Assembly: GCA_030272585.1 (NCBI GenBank)
Contig: BSYQ01000001.1
Span: 124,001 to 188,000, forward strand
DNA length: 64,000 bases
Origin: Bryopsis sp. KO-2023
Lineage: Eukaryota > Chlorophyta > Ulvophyceae > Bryopsidales > Bryopsidaceae
Reading direction: 5' to 3'
Below, piece after piece: positions 1-10,349 of the stretch (position 1 is its first letter; each line of letters opens with the position of its first letter). A program made the translations under genes and the position numbers. The notes under the pieces are model-generated. The model saw nothing but the letters and a program-made list of their open reading frames with translations. It was not told the origin of the DNA and made no database searches.

Positions 1-421
1 TCTCACCACTTACTACCTCATAGCTAATCATATATATAATCCTTACTGCATGTCTGACACTACCCTCATGTCACATCACAACCTACAAACCTAACCAGAC
101 TGACTCCTGGACTTGATGGAGTTTTGATTTCTGGGCTGATCAGACATCGCAATGTTTTGAGCCTTTTGAGATGTCATTTTTTGATTTGCAATGTAATTTA
201 TATTTGTTTTTAAAAAAATCAAAAAATATTAGCAGGTGTTTCTGCACGTCAACTACAATCTATGCCTCACAGAAAGGAAAAAAAAAACAAAAAGAAAGCC
301 AAACCAATGATTACCATTTTGTTTTGATGAATGCCAACCTCATTAAGAAAGAAAAAGAGAAAAATTCTTGAAAAGAAAAAAAGGGGATGGAATCCGAAAC
401 AGAAAAAGGTAACCAAAATAG

Positions 422-3400
422 CTAGCAATTTTCTTCAACTTCTTGCTCACTGATCAATGGGATTTTTTCATCTTTGGAGATTTTGTTTTGTTTTGATTTT
501 CCCCGTCTGATGCAAGGCAACAATAAAATATATGTAATGAAACCAAAGTAACTTGCGGCTGCACACACTCCAAAGAAACATCCAACGAATCCAGGAGAGC
601 ACACCTGCAAAATTAACATGCAAAAATATGAGGAAAATTGTGGAAAAAATATCGACAAGACAGCCACACTCGCAATCAAGTGCGAAACATGTGTCGTGTT
701 GTCTGGAAAAATTAATCCAAAAGAAAATAAAATCCGGAACTTTTTTGGATTTTTTTTTGATATTTTTCAATCTGGAAAGTGAATACAATAAAGACTAACT
801 CGATTCTATCACCCCCTGAGTTACTAGCAAAGCATTCAAAACCGACACTATTTTCAGACACTTACGTCAACAAGCGATTCAAATATCCAGGCCACAGTGA
901 ACGCAAACACTGAAGCTCCAATAATCCATGCTGCGATGCTGGTTATTAGACTGTTAGTCATATCTTCCATCAACCGCACAGTGGAAGTAAATACCAAAAG
1001 CTGAAAAGAACAAAAGCCAAAAAAAAAAGCTGACTAAAGGCGAAAAGGGAAAAATACAACACTTCCAAGTGTCAAACCAATCAGTGTCAGTATCGAAAAA
1101 GAAATACAAGATATTTTGGAATCCTATCAATACAGATCCTTGAATTACCAATTGGCTTGATTATGTTTAGGACCATCATTATAGAAAAAAAATTAAATCA
1201 TTTAATGCTTATTTCCAAAAAAGAAACAATTCTACATGGGTAACTGTGACATGATTCTAAAGCACATCCACAATACATTCTAAAACATACATACAAAACC
1301 AAAAACACACACTCACAAAAGTTTTGAACAAATTTCTTTCCTTCGTTCTTTTGTTTGTTTCTCTTTGCTTGGACCACTTACTGGGATCAGACCAAACGGC
1401 AGGATCCAGCTTTGGAACATATTCAAAACTTCGTTCATAACATCCAATTCATGGCTTTCATGGTATAAAAACACCACCACCAGGGTAGGAATAATAGCAA
1501 CGGATCGACTGAACAGCAGTCTCTGCACGAGAAAATCAACACAAGATATCAAGAGAAAAATAATCGCATTCAGAAATAGGCAGAACACAGGGATTCATTC
1601 AAAAATATGTATTCTACATATTTTGTATGAAACACATTGTCAAGAACATAAAATGTGGCTGGAGAGGGTGTCTTTATGCACTGAAGAAATAAAGGAGGAA
1701 AAAACGTCCAAATTTATCCGAAAAAGTATGCTCCAGGTACAATTGTATTGAAAAACAGCATTTTGAAATAAAAGTGGCTTTTCGCAATATTGCTTGGAAT
1801 GGACACCAGCCAGCTATCGAATCAACAGTGAAATTTCTCCACATGTATGTATCAACACCCATTTAAAGCCATATCAAGCAACAGCTGTACATTTCCAGAA
1901 CTCACATGAAATTTTGAAACTCTGAGGTCCAGGAAACCCAACATAACATGTTGCCCCGCCAATCCTCCAGCCATTACTGCTGCTTGCCCAGAAGCCACTA
2001 AACCGATCGCCCACACATACCTCATCTGGACACCGAATATCAATTATGTAATTCCTCGAAAACCAGAATGATTGGAAAAAATATCCATTAAGTAATTCCT
2101 CAAAAAGCAGAATGATTGGAAAAAACTTGTGCCGATGGATGTTCGTTTCTGAGACAGATGGGTTACCTCTGGTCCGAATCGATCCGCCAGCAGGTCAGCG
2201 GCCTTCAGCAAGCCGACGTCTTCCATGTCTTGGCCGAAAAACCCAGCAGCAAAAACGCATACTATGCTGCTGTTAATCATCAAAGTCATCTATGCACAAA
2301 ACACGATCAAGGTGATCGACAGCGATAAAAACCAGATATTACAAGTTTTGGTTACTTACGCCTCATAGTTGGACGAGATAAGTTTTTTTTAAATTCATGA
2401 TTGTTGTTTTGATTTTTTCCCAATGTTTCGACCCTTTTTTTCAAATTTTGACCTAAACATGCTCACCCCAATTGGCAATAATACATGGTAGATACTATGT
2501 TAATTTGATTCAGGTTCTCCTGGTAAATATTATGATAATTTGATTCAGGTTCTCTTGAAATGTGTGTAGATGTCCCAATCCAACACAGTGAGGTACACCC
2601 CCACTTTATCAATATAGATTCAACTACTCAGATTTCCATTAAATGTGATTTTATCGTTCTGTTTAAAAAACTGGCAATCTCACCAGAAGGACCAAGAAAG
2701 ACTCCAAACCGAAATATCCAACGGCTTCCTTTTTTTTTTCAATACTGCCTCGGTCCACTGAGCGTGTTAACACCAATGCAGAATGGAGGTACAAATTGAA
2801 TGGCATGATAAGAGAGCCCACCATACCCGTCACCTGAAAACACAAAAGGCATCCATTAGCATTACGACAGTGCTGTTGCCCAATGAATGAACGCAGGTAC
2901 CAATGAAAAAGACTGCCGCCACACAAGAAAAAAAATCGGAAAAGGGGCCATTTCTGGGAAAAGTACAACAGATTTCAGCACATCGACAAGCCGGTTTTGT
3001 CATTTTTTTTGTCTAACCTCCCCTGTGCGAATCCTTTCATAACACACACCAGATTGATCTGGCTCATCTCCATCCTTGGAATTACGAACCCCTTCAAAAC
3101 TTCGGTCACTGGAATGCTGGCCCTTAAATACATGTACTGCAGTGTCGGAAACGAAACAGCAAAAGAAAATGTCAAATTCAAATTCCTTCAACCAACGAAC
3201 AAATATTTTGAACAAACTAACAACAAGAAAAGAAACCATCTTATCATTGGAAACTACACTGTATCGATTTGTCATTCATTGTCATTGTCATTTGGTTCCC
3301 CATTTTCCACATGGATTACCAGAAAGGACAGTCCCATGACCGAGATGAGCACTCCAAAAACTGCTTCCAGCATCCTGGGCCCAAAATTGTCGACGAACAG

Positions 3401-4608
3401 CAGCCCAAAAGAAGTCGCAACAGCGATTACCGTTCCAGCCCAAAGCGGAATATATCCTGATGATAGGATTGACAAAGCAATCGCAGAGCCTGTAACTTCC
3501 TTTGGAAAAACCAAGAAAACAGTTGGATCAACAAGCAATGTTGAAAGAATGATACGATGGACAAAGTGGACAAACTTTGACCTATCAGTTGATATGCCCT
3601 CCGGGATAATAATTGATGTAAAAAACTTGGATAAAAAAAAAATAAAAAAATGGTGCATGCATAGCCCTGTAAAACAACAAGCGAAAAAAACATGTAGAAT
3701 TCGATGCGATGTCCAGTTAAATGCTTTGATAACGCTTTCAGATGACAGACGAATGTCATGCCAGGTTCACTGTTTTTGAATCTTCATCTTCTGTTACCCA
3801 TCGCAGAATTCAGCACAGCAAGGTCAAGAACTCACACCTGGACATCTGCCCCTATGATTGCCAATTCAATCATAATCCACACGGTGTACCGAACAAAAGG
3901 GGGGTATTCCGACCTGACAAAAAACAAACACAATTGAAATTATTATCGTGTGAAATATTTTCAGACGTGTTCCAGATGGTATGACCAGTAATCTTGATCC
4001 TTTCAAGAAATTGAGAAATCCTCAAACTCCGAAGATAGAAAAGGCAAATGGTGAGTTTTGCCCTTTCCCTCTTCTGAATCCACATAATGGGAAAAAATGG
4101 TGGTCGGGGGCAGTACAAAATGCAATTCATCCTCCATAAGCCGATGAATCACATTGTATTCCTGATTTTCAATGAAATTCAAAACCACTAAAATAATAAC
4201 GATATACAATGACCCATGCATGCTGCAGGGACTAATAAGTTCTATCATGAAAACAGCATCAAATCCGGAAAATCATATGAATTGATGCCAAATTGCTGAG
4301 GGCTGCCTGAGCCTCCCCTACCGGCAAATCTCAGCTAGACCCTTCCCGGTGACCACACCCAGTTTGGCCGCCAGATATTGGACGATAAAACCCTGTGTAC
4401 ACGCATAATCGAACGAACTCTCAAGAACGGCGCGATTCGCATGTCGCCACTTTTTCGATGACAGCTTTCCAGAGAAAATCGACCGACGTCAGCGCATGAC
4501 GATAATCTAGACTGTACTCACCAACAATGTGGCCACGGCGACCACCCACAGCAGAGTGTAACCAGTTTTCGCCCCCATCTGCAAGTCGCCCTCCAAGTTC
4601 CCAGGGTC
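422..4608 (-). CDS. NRAMP/SLC11-type divalent metal transporter, 5' end unresolved
   Basis: Proton-coupled importer of Mn2+/Fe2+-type metals, acting in plasma or endolysosomal membrane (family knowledge). Coding exons on the minus strand: 4522-4608, 4322-4392, 3838-3913, 3320-3499, 3050-3136, 2684-2833, 2167-2289, 1906-2025, 1382-1522, 866-1000, 422-604; all phases fit, giving 451 residues. Hallmarks seen are DPGN of TM1, the AAKLGVVTGKGLAEICR stretch, MIELAIIGADVQ before TM3, MPFNLYLHSALV of TM6 (the family MPH motif reads MPF here), and WAIGLVASGQAAVMAGGLAGQ around TM8. The acceptor at 4608/4609 opens directly on DPGN, so the first half of TM1 (usual GPGFL-type motif) must lie upstream and I cannot find it. 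A very short first exon (ATG at 4674, donor after 4666) is possible but would give a protein starting MGR-DPGN. Family members are usually 480-550 residues. Confidence 0.88.
2047..2127. repeat. 45-bp tandem duplication in NRAMP intron
   Basis: Two copies begin with GTAATTCCTC at 2047 and 2092. The second copy carries a few substitutions and stops after the GATTGGAAAAAA segment. It lies within the intron between the exons at 1906-2025 and 2167-2289 and has no visible coding role. Confidence 0.75.
2486..2555. repeat. 35-bp tandem duplication in NRAMP intron
   Basis: Two adjacent 35-bp copies starting TGGTAGATAC and TGGTAAATAT, each ending in TTTGATTCAGGTTCTC plus one base. They differ at only a few positions. 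The pair lies in the intron between exons 2167-2289 and 2684-2833. Confidence 0.8.
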
Positions 4609-4696
4609 CTGCGCCGAAACACAGCTGGCAGTTTTGACAGGTCCTTAAGTCTTCTGTTAGCACACTCTCCCCATTCGTATCGTATCTATCGACGAA

Positions 4697-4770
4697 GGGA
4701 AAGGCCCCAACAGCGGTTGTTTTGCGGGGAGCGGGGAAAGGCCCCAACAGTCGTTGATTTGCGGGGAGCG
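4697..4770. repeat. 37-bp GC-rich tandem duplication between divergent genes
   Basis: Copies at 4697-4733 and 4734-4770 each begin GGGAAAGGCCCCAACAG and end TTTGCGGGGAGCG, with about three mismatches. The second copy ends about ten bases before the ATG of the plus-strand gene at 4780 and the pair lies just upstream of the first recognisable NRAMP exon. It is therefore positioned where a shared promoter or 5' UTR element would be; that role is inferred from position only. Confidence 0.8.
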
Positions 4771-4779
4771 GAACGCACC

Positions 4780-5822
4780 ATGAAAGCCGCAGACATCAAT
4801 AGACTGGGACCCGCATATTTTACGAACTTTCTGAACGAAAAGTCGGGACAGCAATATCCCATCTTGGATAGAGAACTCAGCGACGGTGCGTGCTGTGGTA
4901 AAACTTATCAGTAACGGCCGAAAGACCACGATATCACTGTGGCGTTGCTGGAACACTCGTGCAAGGGGGGCAGCCGTGTGCGCGTGGACGACAATGCGCC
5001 GCGCGCCCGCCACGCGCAGGTGATTTGACTTTGCGTAAGAATGACTTGTCTCTAATGCGGGGTTGACGGAAGCTATGCTCGAGTGTTGGAAACGTGCGCG
5101 CAGCGGGCGCAAGATACGATCTGAGTCAAGAAGTAAGTCAAGGAGAAACTAAGATAATTACTGAAGGCAACCCCACCACCCACGCCCGCCAGGAGCACTC
5201 CTCTACCCAAAGATTCACAGATTCCCAGATTCCACACCCCAAGTGAGACGAGCACGATCCCAGAAAAAGGATTGTAGTGGAAAGATCAGATTGTTTGAAC
5301 AGTTGTAATTTAAGTTTGTGTGCATCTGGATTGAATCTTACAAAGAGTGTAACAAGCTGCACAGGCTGGAGAAACCACCTGTAACAGAACCTGGATGTTG
5401 AATGTATGATTTTTCCCAAGTTGTGGCGGGTGCTATGATCGAAGCAAAATGTGGAAGAAAAGCTGAACCTTCATGCAGGGGCGATTTACACACATTGCCC
5501 GTCAAAGAATCGTTGTCTTTCTCACCTGTAGGATGAAATCGAAAATGAAAGAAATACTGGAGGAGCTGATGTTGTTTTCACAGCATGCTGTGCTCCTATG
5601 AGGGATTTTCTCCTGCGGTTGGACTTGGACTTTGTGGATTGGAAGCAAACTACTCTTGATAACATTTGGATGATGTTGAAAAAAAATTCTGAATGGCCAG
5701 TAATTGAGATGGAAAAACTTGTGTGTGACAGTGAATCAAGTACCAGCCAACATTGGGGTTTCCAAAATGCTTCACAGAAATCCAGCCTTTTTCTCACAAT
5801 TGGAAAAACTGCCCTGGCCTGA
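4780..5822 (+). CDS. small protein of unknown function
   Basis: Three exons with matching phases: 4780-4885, 4925-5019 and 5532-5822, giving 163 residues. It starts MKAADINRLGPAYFTNFLNE, has a polar middle with several Asp/Glu, and ends in GKTALA. There is no signal peptide or membrane segment. I do not recognise the family. The ATG follows the GC-rich duplicated element and the gene diverges from the NRAMP gene. The first intron would be only 39 bp, far shorter than the others here, so the exon 1/exon 2 junction is the least certain part; reading exon 2 in another phase would also stay open for a while. Exon 3 has a good CTCACCTGTAG acceptor and a long open frame to a TGA. Confidence 0.55.
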
Positions 5823-6262
5823 GATCAGCATGCTGCCTTTTGCCATTGCACTTTTGAGGTTGTTCATCACATGCGTGTTTCTGGTTGCAGCACCCACCGA
5901 GTGCTGAGTTGGTGGTTTGGGTGTTCACCTGCCCCTTTTTTTTTTCTTTTCAGGAAGAAATAGGGAGAGAACTCTGAGTCACCCCCACCTACAGCAACTC
6001 TGAAAGAAATGCCATCGTCAACTCAACTCATTCCTCATTTGTGAGGTCTCTTCCAATATGAGATGTATCTATGAAAGGGAAATTCAGTTTTCTGCCTGTT
6101 TGTTAGGGGAATGTCACTTCCTCATGTAGCTTTAAGAAAATTTCGGGAACAAGGAGAATGCATCAAGCATTGAAAACGTCTAGAGAGTACGAGCGACCTC
6201 CATTGCTGAACAACTGGTGCTGGCTTCTTCGCTGATTCGATTCGACAGTGATTCCCCTCAAC
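5823..6262. other. intergenic, nothing recognised
   Basis: This 440-bp gap separates the stop of the small unknown gene from the ATG of the VOC-family gene. It contains a run of T at 5935-5950 and no convincing open frame; it probably holds the 3' UTR of one gene and the promoter of the next. Confidence 0.5.
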
Positions 6263-7307
6263 ATGAGCAACGGGGGCTCAGATTCAGCCAGTAACCTTCC
6301 TCCATTTCATCTGGCTTTTCCAGTGCGTGACGTTCAAGAAGCGCGAACGTTTTACACACAGTGCGTGGATCGCACCAGCGAAACCCCGGTCCAAGTCCGG
6401 CCTACCATTGCAGAGAGCAATCTTTCATATGGCTCGTTTCTTGTTTTTCTGGTGGATCACATTGCGGCTGAAAACCTCATCTCGCCTGCCTCCTGCGATG
6501 ATTTGCAAATGGTTGATTTCGGACCCAAACCTCATCATTCATGATTCATATAGCAATAATATGTCAGGAAGGGAGGTCAAGAAAAGGATTATTTGTTGAA
6601 TGGTCTTGCAGAGTGCTGGGGTGCTCTGAAGGGCGTTCATCGAAAACCTGGGTAGATTTCGATCTGTTTGGACATCAGATTGTGGCTCATTTGGTGAAAT
6701 GTTACAATGCCAACGCCACCGCCAACGTGGTAGATGGTGATGCTGTTCCAGTCCCACATTTTGGGTTGGTGTTGAATGAGAGTCAGTTCCATGGCTTGGC
6801 AAAAAAAGTGAAAGATTCTGGGACCAAATTTGAGATCGAGCCACATGTGAGGTTTCAAGGCCAGCCAGGGGAACAGGTGCCACACTACCAGTTCCAGACC
6901 AAATGCTTTTTGCTCTTAGAATTTGCTTTTTTCTGATACTTTTTTCCGCATCAAGAGTGGTGTCTACTTTTTTAGGAGAACAGTGGTCCTTGTATCGTCC
7001 CAAATAGTTTGCACATGTGTCTGTATACTTATTCATTTTTATTTGTTTTTTGTGAATGTATTCCTGTTCAGACTTTGCAGTTGCTGTATTAGATGAGCGG
7101 CTTCAGCCCAATGCCTGGGAGGGACAATGTCGAAATAATACACAAGAAATTCTGTGCGGAATTTTCTTCTTTTTTTTTAATGAAAGTTGTTCTATTTTGT
7201 GGTATATACAGTGGACAATGTTCTTCCGAGACCCCAGCGGAAACCCCCTGGAGTTCAAATCAATGACTAATCCAAGCAATCTGTTTGCTAAATATGTCGT
7301 TGACTAA
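6263..7307 (+). CDS. VOC superfamily (glyoxalase/dioxygenase fold) protein
   Basis: Exons 6263-6360, 6612-6876 and 7212-7307 join in phase to 152 residues. The pattern is that of a single-domain vicinal-oxygen-chelate protein: an N-terminal strand FHLAFPVRDVQEARTFYTQV with the conserved RTFYT helix start, a central FDLFGHQIVAHLV strand, VPHFGLVL at the start of the second half, and the closing signature FFRDPSGNPLEFK. Both beta-alpha-beta modules are present, so it is full length for this family. Candidate metal ligands are the His of FHLAF, the His of VPHFGL and the Glu of LEFK. Substrate cannot be told from sequence; relatives in bacteria and algae are mostly uncharacterised. The ATG at 6263 is chosen over the in-frame GTG at 6248. 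Confidence 0.85.
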
Positions 7308-7613
7308 AGTTTGTCTCTACATGTCATAGCACTGCATGTCTGACACATCCAGAGAAATTTACACTCTCTTTCAAATGACTGTTGTGAAATGCCCTCCTTG
7401 TAACAAGAGTTTATTTATCGCCATGGAAGACATATTGTGATATGTGTTTCGAACGAAACTCGACCCCCGTTCAATTCTGGTGGCCATCCCAGTCCATCTT
7501 TATGCGACGGCATAATTGGTTAAATTGAATGTTTGAACAGCCAACGACACCAAACTTTGTCAAAATCCCAGACAGCAAATCCCCCACTTTCCCCTTGGAA
7601 AAACTGTGGTCTA
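7308..7613. other. convergent 3' gap, nothing recognised
   Basis: About 300 bp between the converging stops of the VOC gene and the EF-hand gene. No open frame of note; presumably the two 3' untranslated regions. Confidence 0.5.
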
Positions 7614-8716
7614 TCACTCGTTTTGATAATCAGAAACCCACCTGGATAGACCGTACACAAATTCTGCATAGGATATATTCCCTGCAGAGGACAAACACAA
7701 CAATCAGCTTCGACTTAACGATTTTTGTGTCTGTGTTTGTCTATGTTTGTCTTTCAAGTTGCAATGTGTGCTTGTTCTATGTTGAATGTAATCTGTCACC
7801 ATTTTTGTCCCAGTCTAGTTCATTGAATCTCTGTTGTGCCATGGAAAGCATTTCGCCCCCATCCGATTTCAATATGGCGGCTCTGACTTCTTCCTACGTT
7901 AACACCATGAAACCAACTAAGAATCCTTCTGGAAGGCATGGTAATTTTTCCTCAGCACGTTTTACTGACATCGCAATCCCGTTGAAATAAAGAAAGCCAT
8001 GTGGCGGAGCTCTGTTTGGTCACCTTCTCGATGTAGCCATCCCTGGAAGAATCGAAATAGCAAAAGGTGTCCTCCGCCTAAACCAAAGTTCCACACCGAG
8101 TCATGGCCAACAGAGCAATAGAAATGCATTCTGTTTTCATTGAGAAAAGGAAGGAAATCCTCACCACTTGAAACGTTGTTCGGACGTCTTTGTTCAGGTT
8201 GAAATCTGGATCAGAGCCCTAGCACAACCAGGAACACAAAATCAGGCCACGGGGGAATTCAAAGATGAGAGTGGGGCGTTGGAAACTCATTCCCACCTTC
8301 AGCAAGTGAAAAATAGCAAGCAAAATGATGAATTCCTTTTCATCGATCCGCTTGCTGTTGTCGATATCGGCCGCAGTGAAAATGTTTAAGAGGATATCGT
8401 GGTCGGATTCCTCGATACCAATGTGGGCAAGATTCTTTACCAGCCCGCCAATATCAATAACTCCATTCTTTTTTTCATCCACACTGGAGAAGAGCTCTCG
8501 ACATTTGTTGAAACCGACGCCAAGAACGGGGAATTTGAGCAAGAGCTGGTTGAATGATTTTATTCCTCCTTTCGAGGTGGCCGCCTTTTTCTTCAATCAC
8601 AGAACATGGGCAATTGAAATGTCAACCAGCTTCGAATTTTGGGGAAAACCTCGCTCGAAAAGCTCGCTAGATAAGCGTGGAGAAGTCTGCTGAATATCAT
8701 CCAAGCACAATTTCAT
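7614..8716 (-). CDS. EF-hand calcium-binding protein, plant CML21/22-like
   Basis: Exons on the minus strand 8297-about 8590, 8165-8218, 8024-8077, 7800-7893 and 7614-7681 join in phase. Seen in order: FNQLLLKFPVLGVGF, an EF-hand with loop region DEKKNGVIDIGGL, a second with DIDNSKRIDEKEF followed by the hydrophobic IILLAIFHLLK, a third with DSSRDGYIEK, and a fourth with DWDKNGNISYAEF, ending FVYGLSRWVSDYQNE. The order, the LKFP motif before the first EF-hand and the RFNELDWDKNG motif before the last match plant and algal calmodulin-like proteins of the CML21/22 kind, likely calcium sensors. The 5' end is uncertain: an ATG at 8716 opens a 30-codon frame that would need a 36-bp intron to join in phase; otherwise the first exon lies further upstream. 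Confidence 0.78.
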
Positions 8717-10349
8717 GTAAAAGGAACGCTTGTTCCGCACACCAATATGCTGACCCACGCGGTTGCGCTAAATCTGTCAGGTCACTTTCGAGCACGCAAT
8801 TAGCGACAGTTCCAGTCGTTGGTCTGGACAGGATTAGCTTTCAAATTGATACACAGACAAACTGTGGGACTGGAGTGTATGCTGGATGGAGAAGAATGTT
8901 GAAAGTCAACAGGTGGAGCACCCGCCGCCGCCATTTTTGGATCACTTGGCGTTGATGGGCCACGATCCAACTCAATGACCCACCGTAATGGCTTCCACCA
9001 TCGTTTTCTCAAATTCTTTGCGCCCATTCCCGCTACTGCCGGAGCACACATTCCCCATTTAGGTTGGATATTGATTTTTACGCGCCGTCAGGCTATCGCT
9101 TGCATGCAAGAGAATCTATATAACCCATGCTCTCGAAGCCTTTGAATTTGACTCCTTGTTGACCAGGGCACCAGGGAACCGACGCTGAGAAAGGAAGAAA
9201 TTGTGAAACGAGAGTTGGTGTGTAACTGCTTGGGGGTTTAGTCGTAAGGCACCGCAAGAAAGGGTGTAATCATTGAGTTGTAACGCAAACCAATAATCGA
9301 AGTGGAACTACGAGCAGGTGCAGCAAGGATTAAGCATCTAACATTAAGAAACAGGCAGGATCCAACCCCACCCCCTTCAGGGCATTTCCACAGCAATTCT
9401 CCTGGTGCTTGTGGAGGGCATTCAGGAGGCTATTGTGTTTTTGTTTTCTCAAATCAAATCATGGTGGTTGGGGAATGGGTCTCCACCCGAGAGTGTCTGA
9501 TCAGCCATACTGTGACTTTTAAAGAGGCGTAGCTTGTTGGTCTTCGGCCTATGAAACTGAGTGTTGAAGCATTTTGGACAGGTTCAGTTTTTCTTCACGA
9601 CATGTCACAAAATTTTATGTGGCATTTTATAAGTTTTTTTATGTGTTTGCTATAAATGACAATATAGGAGGCATCTCGCCTTTAAAAAGTTGGAAAAATC
9701 TAACATGTTCTCTGTATTCGCTTTGTGGAATATTATTTTATATGAACTGGGAAAGGTGTGTAAGAGTGCATGCCAAGCTCCCAAAACAAACATTTGCACC
9801 CAAACTTGATACAGTCAACAATCCAGAGAATGATGCTTGCAGAGGAAGTCGAGGAAATTTCTCCCCAACCTCATAAATTTTCTATAAAATCTCAAAAGAT
9901 ATAATTTTGAACAATAGTAATTTTGGCACTGTTTTTGTACGATTTCTCCTCTATTGAACTTGCAACTTATTGATTACAGTCAGAATTAAAAAAATGCTGC
10001 TGTAGTGATATCACTAAATGGACTTGACTGATCGATCAGTCAAGTGGATTTACCATCTAGTGCATTTCGCATTGTAATGAGGCACTCAAAAAGATGAGCC
10101 AGAATAAGCAGACTTCTCGCTTCGGGACAACAAAGGAATTGATTTTGAAAGTCGTTTAAATTGTTGACATACAAACAATTCTCCATAAGTCAAAACAAAA
10201 TTATTCAGTATACTGGTTCTTTTATTCACCCGATCGGGAAGCTGCACTCTGCAAGGAGGCAGCTCTTTTATTCATTGTTTCTCAAAAAGTCATTCTCCCT
10301 TGTATCCATATCCGTTCTAACCAATTCGAAGTAAATTGATGCCTCCACT
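8717..10349. other. intergenic, no supported gene
   Basis: No open frame here shows family resemblance or plausible exon borders. The part nearest 8717 is GC-rich and probably holds the EF-hand promoter. From about 9540 to 10250 the sequence is AT-rich and contains no structure that I can name. Confidence 0.5.

Noticed and set aside
3000-3779. 260-codon plus-strand frame
   Set aside because: It is the antisense of NRAMP exons and introns; the minus-strand reading has strong family motifs and splice sites.
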